Under the pieces are notes generated by a model that was given only the letters and a program-made list of their open reading frames with translations, made no database searches and was not told the DNA's origin. 64,000 nucleotides of DNA, from positions 23,160,069-23,224,068 of the forward strand of contig CM072512.1 of assembly GCA_036898135.1 (NCBI GenBank), in the 5' to 3' direction. The position numbers were made by a program, and so were the translations under genes. This document shows positions 10,156-21,451 of this stretch, one piece after another (position 1 is the first letter of the stretch; the number at the start of each line of letters is the position of its first letter). This DNA comes from Oncomelania hupensis (lineage: Eukaryota > Mollusca > Gastropoda > Littorinimorpha > Pomatiopsidae).

Positions 10156-12063
10156 TTATCCTATCCTATCCTATCCTATCCTATCCTATCCTATCCTGTC
10201 CCATAACCCGGAGGTCGTAGGGGCACCACAGATGATCGTTTAACCAGCATACTCCATCTTTCTCTGTCCTCAGCAGCCCTGATGGCTTCGCTCAGTGTCA
10301 AACCAGTCCATTCTCGAATGTTGTCCTCCCACCTCTTTTTCGGTCTCCCTCTTCTTCTACCTCCTTGCACTGTGCATTGCAGATTGGTCTTTGCAAGGCC
10401 TGATGATCTGGTGACGTGGCCATACCATCGGAGTTTCCGTTTCTTCACTACTGTGAGCAGGTCATCGTGTTGTCTAATGGCTTGTGTGATGGTCTGTCGG
10501 ACTTCGTCGTTGGTGATGTGCTGGGTATAGGAAATGCCCAGAAGTCTTCTGTAGCACATCATCTTCATGCTTTGTATTCTTCGTTATAGATCTGCTGTGA
10601 GGGTCCATGCTTCGCAAACATATAGGAAGATGGAGATGACAAGGAAGCGCAGCAGTCTTACTTTGGAATGTAGTCCGATGGTCCTGTCTTTCCAAATGGG
10701 CTTCAACATTGTCAGGGCAGCAGTTGTTTGTGCGATCCTGGAGAGGACTTCCTGTCGGGACCCATTGTCTGATACAATGGCTCCTAAATATTTGAAGCTA
10801 TGCACTGTGTTGAGGGATTGGCCTAGGACTTTGATGTCCGTGTTGATGCCATTGGTGTTGTTGGTCATCATTTTGGTCTTCTCTGCACGTATTTCCATTC
10901 CATAAGCTCTGGAGGTGGTGTCAAGCCTCTGTACCAGCTGTTCAAGTTCTTGTTCCTCTCCAGCCAATATATCAATGTCATCCGCAAAACGAAGATTGGA
11001 GATTGCTCTACCCCCTATGCTGACTGTGCCTTCGTGATCTGCAAGAGCATCTGACATGATGCGCTCTAGGAAGATGTTGAAGAGTGTTGGAGAGAGTAGG
11101 CATCCTTGACACACACCGATTGTTGTTCTGAACCAGTTCCCGATTACGCAGTTATGGAGGACTGCACTGGTAGCCTTGTCATACAGGCTTTTGATGACTT
11201 CAATAATTTTAGGGCTGATGTTGTACACTTTCTTTGTTGCCCATAGAGCTGCATGCCAGACTCGGTCAAATGCCTTCTTGAAGTCTATGAACACATGATA
11301 TAGATGTTGTTGGTGCTGTAGGTATTTCTCACAGATTATTCTGAGGTTGAAAATCTGTTCAGTGGTACTTCGCGCTGCCCTGAATCCTGCTTGTTCTTCA
11401 GCTATGATTTGTTCAGCTTGGGGTTTCAACCTGTTGAGTATTATTTTCAGGAGGACCTTGCTGGGATGGCTGATGAGGCTGATGGTGCGGTAATTTTCAC
11501 ACTCCTGAAGGTTACTTTTTTTGGGAAGAGTGATGACAAGCGACTGGGTCCATGGTGTAGGCCACTACCCACTCTGCCAGATTTTGTTACAGATAATGGT
11601 GAGGGCATCAATCATCGCTTCTCCTCCTGCTTGTAGCATTTCCGCGGGTATGTTGTCCACTCCAGCTGACTTCCCTTTCTTCAGCGATTGCACTGCTGCC
11701 TCAACTTCTTCCCGGAGAATTGGGAGGATTTCTTCTTCTTCTCTGTTCTCGGGACATGCTAGAACTGATGGGTCTCCATTTGGTGTATGGTTGTAAAGGT
11801 TAGAGCAGTACTCTGTTCATCTGTCCAAGACTTCTTGTTCTTCTGTAAGGCATTTGCCAGACTTGCTTTGGATCGTGGAGACTTTGGGCTGTTTAACACT
11901 TGTCATCCGCTTCACAGTCTGGTAGGCCTTCTTGTTGTTGTTCTTGTTCAGTCTGTTCTCTATTTCCTGGCATTGATCTTCTATCCAGTTCTCCTTTGCT
12001 GTGCGCATGCCTTTTCGGATTTCATTGTTGATTTTTCGGTAGACATCAGCTCCCTAGTGGTAG
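10156..12063 (-). mobile_element. RTE-like LINE copy with full RT core, 5' truncated
   Basis: On the minus strand it runs from the linker region (after the endonuclease) through the complete reverse transcriptase and C-terminus, ending in eight GGATA units at 10156-10200. It keeps the RT core deleted from the copy at 1825. It is 5' truncated at about 12063, within the codons equivalent to about 2438 of that copy. Frameshifts near 10570-10600, about 11520 and in the linker disable it. Confidence 0.92.
10191..12008 (-). pseudogene. RTE-like reverse transcriptase, frameshifted
   Basis: The longest open part (10584 to about 11490) carries ENYRTISLISHPSK, then EEQAGFR, FIDFKKAFDRV, GVCQGCLLSP and LRFADDIDILAG. 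These are RT domains 1-5 with the FADD catalytic pair. It continues to KYLGAIVSDNGS and LTADL. The next open part (10191-10568) gives the basic C-terminus KKRKLRWYGHV...KKRWEDNIREW. The upstream part (11817-12008) is the linker. A run of A/T near 11515-11525 carries a frameshift and another lies near 10580. The RT active-site residues are present but the chain cannot be made whole. Confidence 0.9.
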
Positions 12064-12190
12064 AAACTGCATTATAGTGTTAGTTAAAAAATTTTTTTAT
12101 AGCAGTACGAAATACCTTATAGCAGCAAACAATATCTTATAGTTGTAGAAAATTTCTTATAGCAGTACAAAATACCTTATAGCATTAGAA
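12064..12190. repeat. Minisatellite, right part (TTATAGCAGTAGAAAATACC unit)
   Basis: About five to six diverged units continue the array seen at 10080-10155. The RTE copy separates the two parts. Confidence 0.78.
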
Positions 12191-12581
12191 GCTTCGACGA
12201 TGATACATACAGTGTACGACACACGCGACATGAAGTATTTTACTGTACAAAAAACACCCAACTACCGCTGACAGTACACATCAAAATAACATGAAAAATT
12301 CTACACTGACAAAAAGGTCAATACAAACAAAAAAGTATATTCCAAACATGGCCGCCATCAAAAATCAAACTGATATTTATATTTGTTTTGCTTCTTTGAT
12401 CAAAACTAAAATAGCTAAATAAATACCTATTGAAATATAATGACAACTGCGTAAAACTTACAAGATTTGCAATACCGTCTTCTTTAATTCAGAAAGGAAA
12501 ACGGTGGCCGAGGGTCGAATGTCGTGGTGAGCAAGATAAAAATGGCAATGTTTTTTTTTCACTGTCTATTTTAGCAGTATG
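12191..12581. other. AT-rich intergenic DNA
   Basis: Nothing recognised. Confidence 0.4.
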
Positions 12582-13027
12582 ATTTTTTATTTTTTATTTA
12601 TTTATTTAATCGTTCTTATATAGCGTTTCCAGCTCAAGAGCTGCTCAAGGCGCTGGCCGATACAGGATCTAACTCAAGCCGCCCGAGACGCCCACCCGCA
12701 GCCTTTGGGCGCATGGTCTGACGCCCGGACAACTGAGCACAATCCTGGGCAGCCAGGGATGGGGGAGAAGGACCTAGGTGCATGCTGGGTGTTTTTTGTC
12801 ACCGGCACTCGCCCGTCTAGGACATGAGCGTCAGGATCTTTAAAGTCCGTTATGATGGAATGTATGCGACACAGACTAGACCTCGGTTTATACTCTCATC
12901 CGAAGGAGTAGGAAAACAGGAGTAAAGTGTCTTTCCCAGGGACACAACACAATGGCCCGGCCAGGGCTCGAACCCGGGACCTTCCGATCCGCAAGCCGAA
13001 GCACTACCATTAGACCACAGTGCCTCC
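12582..13027 (-). repeat. tRNA-derived SINE, full length (SINE-1)
   Basis: Read on the minus strand from 13027, it has a tRNA-like head with an A box (TGGTCTAATGGTAG, 13003-13016) and a B box (GGGTTCGAGCCC, 12964-12975). A conserved body follows (TTGTGTTGTGTCCCTGGGAA, then GACACTTTACTCC). The 3' part is GAGCAGCTCTTGAGCTGG plus TATATAAGAACG and an (AAAT)-rich tail. At about 445 bp it is too long for a tRNA gene. A 5'-truncated relative lies at 18704-19036. Confidence 0.85.
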
Positions 13028-13766
13028 TGATTGCCCTGGTGGTTCAGTGTTGATCTAGGTCCCTATCCCCCTTGTTCCCTAGGATGGTTATACTATTTCC
13101 CTCCTCCCCCTTCCTTTTCGTCTGCCGTATCTCCAATGGCGGGTGTAGAGGTTAAACTTCAATGTTCTTTCATGTTTGGAGAAGGTTAAAAACCAAAGCG
13201 CTGGACTCTTGATTTAAGAGGAAAATCGCGTCTATAGAATCCAGCATAAACACGAAGAATGACACTTTTCAAGTTAGTTTCGCGTCCACTGACAATATTG
13301 ATTTGTTTTCATTGGGAGGTGGGGGGTGGGGGTGGGGGGTGGGAGGGGGTAGACAATACAACAAACAAAACGTAAAATACTATAGAGCTTATAAAGTATA
13401 TTGTAGCAGCAGCTACATACGAGGAAAAACACTTTGTCGGCAAATTAGGGAGTTAAAAGAGAGCCGAAATGGAAATACTTTAGTCGATTGCTAAGAGGAA
13501 GAGATGTAGCGATGGTGAGTGGACTTACAAGGATTTTAAAGCAGGTGGTATCGTCTGTGCCCGCTGGGAGCGATTGAAAGAGGAAAAGGCGATACCGCCA
13601 TTGACTATCTGATTGATTGTCCTCCGCTGATAACCACAAACACGATTCTTAGCCCTCCTGTATAAAGACAAAAGTAAATCAAGCCCATTTTGTCAGTAAA
13701 TGAGGCTTTTTGTATCCTCAGAGTGAACACGATGAGTGGCGCCTGTTTAATGTGAGTTTAAAATGT
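13028..13766. other. Unassigned; G-rich tract at 13314-13351
   Basis: The tract GGGAGGTGGGGGGTGGGGG and its continuation contains at least six runs of three or more G on the plus strand, a strong potential G-quadruplex. No gene is recognised on either side. Confidence 0.55.
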
Positions 13767-13767
13767 C

Positions 13768-13850
<83 letters not shown>
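13767..13850. repeat. (GA)n microsatellite
   Basis: About 40 GA units with one AAAG interruption near the start. Confidence 0.95.
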
Positions 13851-13854
<4 letters not shown>

Positions 13855-15019
13855 CGGCCGTAGTCTAATAGCCTGTCGCCATGACAAGGCTGGATCGGCT
13901 TTCACAGATCAGAATCGACCTGCATACAAATTTCATGTCAAATCCGACATATAAAAGTGCACTGGTACCTATCTACATCGGATAGAAAATGTCAAAGTTG
14001 CGTGGCCTGTGCAAACTTAATACAAAATGTTATTATTACCTAGAATTAGAGTTCGAAAATGTACAGTTCAACATACCTATATTGGATTTTGGAATATAAT
14101 ATTTGTACCATAAGCGAGTCATGTTGGGGTCATCTTCTTTTATAGACAACTCCCGGCAGCCGCAACGCGCAGCCACCAAGAATAAAAGGAGATCTAGGCT
14201 ATAAGAGTCCAAATTTTGTTTAGTTCGATATGATGATGATGATCATTGTTGTCAAGGTGGCGACGTGGTGATCGTCCTTAACGCTGATGCAATAGGACGT
14301 TAAGCTTCGTTATTCCTCCTCCACCAACCCATCCTCTAAGAACACTATACATAAATAAATCCACGCTACTATACACTGAAATAACCACCCCACTCATAGC
14401 GCCATAAGGCGGCCACTGTTCACAGTCAGTGTGAGGTCAGGGCAACATCGGGAATCGTATTACTCGCAAACTCTGCATGGCCAGCTCGTCGCTCTTCCAT
14501 CTGAAGCTATCCCGACCCCAATACAAATATGGTCTGGCTATAGAAAATGTCAAGTTTGCGTGCCCTTTTTTAACATTCTCTTGCCCAGATTGATCTGTTC
14601 ATTTCTCGCCTGTCACTTTTCAGAGTTTGTCCTCGTCATGATCCCGTTTTGACATGAATCTAGGTTTCTTGTAATCGACTTATCCTTGAAGGTGTTTATT
14701 TTATTTTTATTTTTTTAATCTCCTTCTCTTCCTCATCCTTCCCCTCCTCCCAATTTCAGTTTCTGTATTTTTGTTCCCACTCCCGTCCTACCTTCCAGTT
14801 ATTTTTTGCGTTGTTTTTCTTTGTACAAATTTTGTTTGCTCGGTGTTTTTTTTTTTTAAATCTCCATATAATTGTACTTGTGTATGCGGTCCTGGCAAGA
14901 GTGTGTAAATGACAATGTTGACCCCACCCATCCATCGAACCACCTCCAGCCCATACACCTTAGTGTTTTGTACGTTTTGAAAACTTCGTTCTCGATTTAT
15001 ACACATTTTTGACATCAGA
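13851..15019. other. Unassigned
   Basis: A short phrase (ATAGAAAATGTCAAGTTTGCGTG type) occurs near 13982 and again near 14541, suggesting a decayed dispersed repeat. No coding signal was recognised. Confidence 0.4.
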
Positions 15020-15604
15020 ACACACACACATACACAACCGTGTAGAAACGCCGTTGAGATGACTGTCATGAAACTCTACATACATTATTTTGACACTTTT
15101 ATCATTATTTTGACATTTTCCATTTTTGAAGCTATCCCTAACCCAAACCCTAACTATAACCGCAACTCTTTACCTAACCCTAACACATCCCTAACCCTAA
15201 CGGAACATTGCTTTGACGTCAAAATAACGGGGCCGTCAAAATAAAGTACGTAGAGTTTCAAGAGTATGTTAGAGTAACGGCGTTTCTACACACGCACACA
15301 CACACACATTTTTGTAAAAACGACATTATGATGACTGTTGTGAAAAAAACAGGGATTATTGTGACACACTTTTCATTTTCGTGACATTATTTTGACATTT
15401 TCAAATTTTTGAACCTGTCCCTAACCCTAACCCTAACCCCTAATCCAAACCCTAACCCTAACCCTAACCCTTACCCTAACCCTAAAACAGCTGTATCTAT
15501 GCCGGAACTCTATTTTGACGTCAAAATAGGGCAGCCTTCCAAAAAAGTCAAAAGAAACCATGTGGAGTTCCACGAGTGTGTCACTGTAACGTCGTTTCTA
15601 CATG

Positions 15605-15663
<59 letters not shown>

Positions 15664-15936
15664 CCGTGTAGAAACGCCGTTGTGATGACTTTCATGAAAC
15701 TCTACATACGTTACTTTGACATTTTTACACATTTGTCCATTTTTTGAAGCTAACTCAAACCCTAACTCTAACCCTTAACCTAACCCTAACACAGCCCTAA
15801 CCCTAACGGAACACTGTTTTGACATCAAAATAACGTGGTCCGTCAAAAGAACGTACGTAGAGGTTTAAGTGTATGTCAGAATAAAGGCGTTTTTGCCTAC
15901 ACACACACACACACACGCACACACCCACACACACAT
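15020..15936. repeat. Three consecutive inverted-repeat units with CCCTAA cores, joined by (CA)n
   Basis: Each unit is 240-300 bp, at 15040-15291, 15309-15605 and 15665-15900. Its left end reads GTGTAGAAACGCCGTT ... TGAAACTCTAC and its right end is the inverted form GTAGAGTTTCA ... AACGGCGTTTCTACAC. The middle holds imperfect CCCTAA arrays (about 15133-15208, 15418-15486, 15758-15812) and a TTTTGACGTCAAAA palindrome. (CA)n runs lie outside and between the units (15020-15036, about 15290-15308, 15607-15660, 15900-15935). The middle unit is the most diverged. The form is that of a small foldback or MITE-like repeat that is microsatellite-associated. I do not recognise the family. Confidence 0.8.
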
Positions 15937-15974
15937 ACGCACACATTTACATTTGTACTATTATTACTAAAATG

Positions 15975-15976
<2 letters not shown>

Positions 15977-16015
<39 letters not shown>
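15977..16015. repeat. Poly(A) run
   Basis: About 35 consecutive A after TGCTTT. There is no obvious retrocopied body upstream other than the (CA)n-bounded units. Confidence 0.9.
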
Positions 16016-16019
<4 letters not shown>

Positions 16020-16573
16020 CATGGGGGAAAATGCACCCTCTGAATTGACGTTCCGTTCTTTCTTTCGTCTAAATCATAGGTTCTGTACAAACGCTCCTGT
16101 CATAAGTGTCAGAGCACTTTTTTGTCCACTCCACGCTTATATGAACTGAAAGCCTTCGGACCACTTTTCCGCTGCACGCGTACGTAAACTAAAAGCATTC
16201 GGAACACTATCCGCTGCAGGCTTACGTAAACTAACAGCCTTCGGCTAGCCGTGGCCGTGGGTGTGTGGCCAGAATAATATTTCATTATTCTCGTGAGTGT
16301 ACAGGAATATGACCAGTATGCATCTTTCAGTAAGCTTCAACGCCGTGTGAATGCACAAAAAGAGATATACGACAGGGCGCGCTGCTGCAATCATACAACT
16401 TCTTAATTACGACGAGAGCCTGAAGGAGAAAGGGAATGAATTTCAATGAGACAGTTCTCACAAGATTTTGGATTGAGGAAGGTGGGAAGAAAGAAGAAGA
16501 AGAAGAAAAAGAATTGGTGGAAGAAGGGAAGGACAAGGAGAAGAAGAAGATGGTGATGATTATGATGGTGTGA
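16016..16573. other. Unassigned, GAA/GAT-rich at 16480-16585
   Basis: Short imperfect repeats (CTTCGG-containing phrase at 16150, 16195, 16228) and purine-rich DNA. No gene recognised. Confidence 0.4.
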
Positions 16574-16585
16574 TGATGATGAATA

Positions 16586-16655
16586 CATTACATTACATGA
16601 TTATTGCTTTAGGTCCAGCGGACTCTTCCGAGCCAAATCAGGACCGGTGAATCCG
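16586..16655 (-). repeat. Tail-only type I insertion with 12-bp target duplication
   Basis: This 70-bp block, read on the minus strand, holds only the type I hairpin tail and CATTA-type repeats. It is flanked by TGATGATGAATA at 16574-16585 and 16656-16667. A second, longer Repeat A copy begins immediately after. The duplication contains a GAT repeat, so its exact length is less certain than at 3903. Confidence 0.75.
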
Positions 16656-16667
16656 TGATGATGAATA

Positions 16668-17225
16668 ACATTACATTACATGATTATTGCTTTAGGTCCA
16701 GCGGACTCTTCCGAGCCAAATCAGGACCGGACAACCCCTGATCCGCATAAAAGATCTGCTGAAACAACCCTAGTGGTAAAACTGAATACTCTTCACCAGC
16801 CAGTCACTTTACAATAAAGACATCCCACGCAGGGGACGCTGAGGCTATACTCTAATTTATCGAACCCCCGTTTACAAAAACAAAATAGAATACAAATGTC
16901 ATTATAAATTATCAACAAAAAACATACATATAAAATGCCTACATTGCTAAATAATAACATCATAGGAAGCCCTAGTGACCACCTGGCAGAAAGCGTCCAA
17001 TATTCCCAAGCTGATCCAACAGACCTCACACACAATTAAGGAGTATTGTCCCGGAAGAGTTTTCAAGAAAAAAGGTAGGTGACTGGTCTAGCGAAGAAGA
17101 AGATAGTATAGCATATTGATAGAACAGAGCACGAATGAGAAAGAATAAAATGAGAAAGACAGCGACAGTGGGAATTTAAAGCACTAAATTTCCAGAAAGT
17201 TGGGATACTATTTATGCTGACACCC
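16668..17225 (-). repeat. Repeat A copy 3, near full length (type I tail)
   Basis: On the minus strand it runs from GGGGTGTCAGCATAAATAGT to the type I hairpin and (TAATG) tail at 16668. It includes an open frame of about 80 codons (MCVRSVGSAWEYWTL...) that recurs with changes in other copies. That frame has no known domain and is probably incidental. Confidence 0.85.
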
Positions 17226-18703
17226 CCGGCACCTCCACGACCGGGGCAATTTTAGATGTCACGTGAAGCGAATGAACGTTAAAGTTTACACCCATCACTG
17301 GCCATATGGCACACAGGAATAACCAGTCCAGGAAAGATAGCCGTAGGGTATGGAATTCCGCTGGTAAATTATTTATTTGCGATTTTTTTTCCTGTTTCTT
17401 TTTAACACTTTCAGCTACATAATCTTTATTTAGAAGCATCTTTTCTAAATAATAATTTGCTTACAAACGATGTAAGATTTCTTTAAATAATATAAATATT
17501 TTCTCCGTAGATAACTTATTATTTAGGCCTACCTAAACAATGTATTGTTAGGTCAATAAATTATGATATAGGTAAATAAGGCATTGTTGCTAAATAATGA
17601 ATTATTTATCTATATAATAGATTATTTAGCACATAGTGTTAAATAATGTGATTAGAAATGTTTCCAAATAATAATTTGTTTACTTATTTAATGTATTATT
17701 TAAAAGAATTTGCTAAATAAAGTATTATTTACAAGAGGTTGCTAAATAATGCATTATTTATGTAAACAATATATTATTATAGGACTGCAATTTTCATTAT
17801 ATAGGGGATTCCAGGATTCGCTTGAAAAAAAGTTGTTTTTTTTTCAAATTAAATGTACTGCTTTCTATAAATAAATGCAAGGCCTTTCCAAAGATTGTGT
17901 ATCCAAAATTTGTGTTAGATCTATTTTTTTTTTTCAACAAAAATCATTCCACAAATTCCAAGATAAAACGTCTGAAACCTCCCGCACACAAACAAAAGGT
18001 TAAGGTCAGTTTTGTGCAGGAGTGTTCAGATTTTGAGTATCTCCATCAGAAGAAAAAAAAAGCTGTATTTTAGTATTTATTTCCATAAAAGAACTGTGCT
18101 GAGACTGTGTTTCCGTTTGTTCTTTTGAGTTGAATTATGTTTTAATTTTAAACGTAAAGTTTCAGCTTATTGATTCGAAACTACCAGGGATTTGCAGGTC
18201 GGACTGACAAGAAACATGGTGGAAGTCCTCTGAAGGCAATGACGCCAATGCAGAAATAATGATGGATCCATCTTTTCGGGAGCAGTTACGTTGCAATTTC
18301 GTATATTAATACTGTGGCAAACATATAAAAAATAGAGTCAAATAAAGCAGTTGCCTATGATATTTCCTTTGTAAAATATTTATTTTCATATCTTTCAGCT
18401 AAATAATCTTAATTTAAAAAGATGTTTTCTAAATAATCATTTATTTACACACAATGTAAGATTTTTCTGAATAATATTTATATGTTTAGGTAAGTACCTC
18501 ATGATATAGGCAAAGAGCATTTAACCTCTTTGATATAGGTAAATAAAGCATTTTGCTAAATAAGGAATTATTTACCTATATAATGCATTATTTAGCAGAT
18601 TGTGTAAAATAATGTATTATTCAGAAATGTTTGTAAATAATTATTTGTTAACCTTTATAATGCATTAAATAGCAGAATTTGCTCAACAATGTAGTATTGA
18701 AAA

Positions 18704-19036
18704 GATGTGTTGTGTCCTTGGGAAAGACACTTTACTCCCCTTTCCAACTCCTTCAGCTGAGAGTATAAACCGAGGTCTAGTCTGTGTCGCATACATTCCA
18801 TTATAACGGACATTAAAGATCCTGACACTCATGTCCTAGACGGGTGAGTGCCGGTGACAAGAACACACCCAGCATGCACCTAAGTCCTTCTCCCCCATCC
18901 CTGGCTGCCCAGGATGATGCTCAGTTGTCTGGAGCGTTATTACGATGCGCCTTGGGCGGCTTGAGTTAGACCCTGTATCGGCCAACGCCTTCAGCAGCTC
19001 TTGAGCTATATAAGAACGGCTAAATAAATTAAATAA
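18704..19036 (+). repeat. SINE-1 fragment, 5' truncated
   Basis: It begins at the GTTGTGTCCTTGGGAAAGAC body motif and matches the SINE at 12582-13027 through GAGCTATATAAGAACGGCTA and an (AAAT) tail. The tRNA-like head is missing. It splits copy B of the AT-rich repeat. Confidence 0.85.
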
Positions 19037-19899
19037 ATGTTGCTATATAATGCATTATTTACGTAAACAATCCATTGTTAAGGGACTGCAAATTTCATTA
19101 TTTAGAGGATTCGCAGATACAAGTCGTATTACTGTGAGGTTGTTTGTAGTGATAAAGAAAATTGTAAAATCGTGATTTTAAGCTGTTTTGCGATTTAAAA
19201 TGAGGCAACTGCTTTATTTCACTCTATTTTGTATATGTTCCCAACAATAATAATATATGAAACTACATCTGGATCTCTCATTATTTCTGCATTGCTGGGA
19301 TTGCCTTCGGAGTAAATACATGTGGACAACTCGCAAGTTAACAGTGAATTCGTGAAAAAAAAATAGCAGAAGCGTTGATTCCAGTTTTTCAACAATTAAA
19401 TACTCTTGCTAATGCTATTTCTTCTACACCTATCTATGCTTTTTGGAGTAAATAAATACAAAAAGAAGGCTTTTTTTTTTCTTCTGGCGGACATACTGAA
19501 AACACTTAACACTCTCGTACAAAGCTGACCTTGACCTTTCGTTTCTGTTCGGGACGTTACAGACGTTTTATCTGCGAATTCGAGGAGTGATTTATGTTGA
19601 AAAAAAAATTAACAAACATTTTGGATACAAAACCTTTAGAAAGCCCTTGCATTTAATTACAGAAAGAAGTCAAATATTAAATACCAAGTTTTCAAGCGAA
19701 TTCTGGAATCACCTAAATAATCTAAATTGCAGACCTTAAACAATCAACTGTTTATGTAAATAATTAGCAACATCTACTAAATAATACACTATTTAGTAAA
19801 TTCTGCTAAATAATGCATTAGATAGGTAAGCAAATAATTTAGGAACATTTCTAAATAATACATTATTTAACACATTCTGCTAAATAATGCATTATATAG

Positions 19900-20572
19900 C
19901 AGTGTTCCCTCCACACACAAAAAATGAGAGTCCTTGGGACTCCCAGGTATAAAATTTTAAGAGTCCCCAAATCGGAAAAAAAAATGTAAAAACAAGTCCA
20001 AGCCTCACTCTTTTTTTTTTTTTTTTTTTTACTCTGTTAAAGCGTCACATTAGTTATCATAATCATATAAAACCAAAAAATTAAAACATGTTTCTTTGGA
20101 CGCTTTACTTCAGTTTAAGTTTCATCATTTATTTGTTTATCCTTGCTTTGGAGTTCCGTATTTTTGATAATTACAGGATCTGTACTTGATGTTGCTGTGG
20201 ATGAACAGGTTTTGGGCCCAGTCAACCAAGTCAGAAGTGACATGATCGTGTATGATAGAACCAAAGAATGGATTCACGAAGATTTCTTCTGTTCAGTGAA
20301 TGGATTGCTTGGAGGAAGTTTACAATGCGCACGCATGCGATTTTTAAGGACAACTCCCGACACAATCTTTAATTGTCTGCATTGGCAGTCTCAGTTGGGT
20401 TCTTATTTTGATTATGCCGTGAATTAGTTCGCCACTCGGTGGTCGTATTTTTGACTTCAGCGATTCGAAAAAAATGTGTGCGTCCACAGGGCGCACATAT
20501 GCAAATTTTTCTGCGTCATTTTTCATATTTTGTGCGTAATTGACGCACTACTGTGCGTAATCGGGAACACTG
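19900..20572 (+). mobile_element. Non-autonomous hAT-like element with 7-bp target duplication
   Basis: The ends are CAGTGTTCCC (19900-19909) and GGGAACACTG (20563-20572), a perfect 10-bp inverted repeat beginning CAGTG as in hAT elements. TATATAG flanks both sides (19893-19899, 20573-20579). hAT duplications are normally 8 bp, so one base has changed or the true boundary differs by one. The 673-bp interior has no transposase. A 94-codon open frame at 20143-20427 is not recognisable. It sits inside inverted copy C of the AT-rich repeat. Confidence 0.82.
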
Positions 20573-20848
20573 TATATAGATAAATAATTCTTTTTGTAGC
20601 AACAATACCTTATTTACCTATATCATGATTTATTTACCTAAATACATTGGTTAGGTAAATAATAAGTTATCGACGGAGAAAATATATTATTTAGAGAAAT
20701 ATTACATTATTTATAAACAAATGATTATTTACAAAATATGCTTCTAAATAAAGACTATTTAGCTGAAAATGGTCAAAATAAATATTTTACAAAGGAAATT
20801 CCACAGAAGGGATCAAATGATGCCAGATACTGTAGAAATGGAACCATA

Positions 20849-21451
20849 AGAACTTGAACAGCTGGAACAGAGGCTTGACACCACCTCCAGAGCCTTTGGA
20901 ATGGAAATAAGTGCAGAGAAGACCAAAATGATGATCAACAACACTAATGGCATTAACACGGGCATCAAAATACAAGGCCAATCCCTCAACACGGTGCATG
21001 GCTTCAAATATTTAGGAGCCAATGTATCAGACAATGGGTCCCGACAGGAAGTCCTCTCCAGGATCGCAACAAACAACTGCTGCCCTGACGAGATTGAAAC
21101 CCATTTGGAAAGACAGGACCTTCAGTATACACGTCAAGGTAAGGTTGCTGCGCTCCCTTGTCATCTCCATCTTCCTATACGCTTGCGAAACATGGACCCT
21201 CACAGCTAACCTACAGCGAACAATACAATGCATGGAGATGAGGTGCTACAGAAGACTTCTTGGCATTTCCTATCCTCAGCACATCACCAACGACGAAGTC
21301 CGACAGACCATCACACAAGCCTTTGGGCAACACGATGACCTGCTCACAGTGGTGAAGAAGGGAAACTCCGATGGTATGGTCACGTCATCAGAGCATCAGG
21401 TCTTGCAAAGACCATCCTGCAAGGCACGGTGCAAGGAAGCAGAAGAAGAGA
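20849..21451 (+). mobile_element. RTE-like LINE fragment, part 1 (interrupted by Repeat A copy 4)
   Basis: It begins at ELEQLEQRLDTTSRAFGMEI-type codons after the FADD box, so it is 5' truncated. It continues through YLGANVSDNGSRQEVLS and YACETWTLTANLQR, with frameshifts near 21065 and 21360. The sequence breaks off at AGAAGAAGAGAG (21451), where the opposite-strand Repeat A copy 4 starts. The element resumes at 22019. Confidence 0.88.

Larger units (their letters stand above)
17360..20790. repeat. AT-rich inverted-repeat complex (three copies of a unit of about 0.95 kb)
   Basis: Copy A (about 17360-18352) is forward. Copy B (about 18353-19190) is forward and partial. Copy C (about 19195-20790) is inverted relative to A. 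Matching landmarks include TCCGTAGATAACTTATTATT (17506) against its complement near 20660, ATGCAAGGCCTTTCCAAAG (17875) against its complement near 19640, and CTGAAGGCAATGACG (18231) against its complement near 19305. The units are filled with TAAATAATGCATTATTTA-like palindromes. Copy B is interrupted by a SINE fragment and copy C by a hAT element. No coding capacity is evident. It behaves like a foldback element or a segmental inverted duplication. Confidence 0.8.

Noticed and set aside
10156..12063. Target-site duplication for the RTE copy
   Set aside because: The flanking minisatellite makes any short match meaningless; none could be assigned.
12960..13027. Possible tRNA gene on the minus strand
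   Set aside because: It is the promoter head of SINE-1. The unit extends about 370 bp further with sequence shared at 18704-19036.
15410..15490. Chromosome end (telomere)
   Set aside because: The CCCTAA tracts are short, degenerate and interior to inverted-repeat units, with ordinary sequence on both sides.
16793..17035. Recurring 80-110-codon frame (MCVRSVGSAWEYWTL...) as a conserved gene
   Set aside because: It recurs because Repeat A recurs. Start and end shift between copies, stops occur in some, and there is no known domain.
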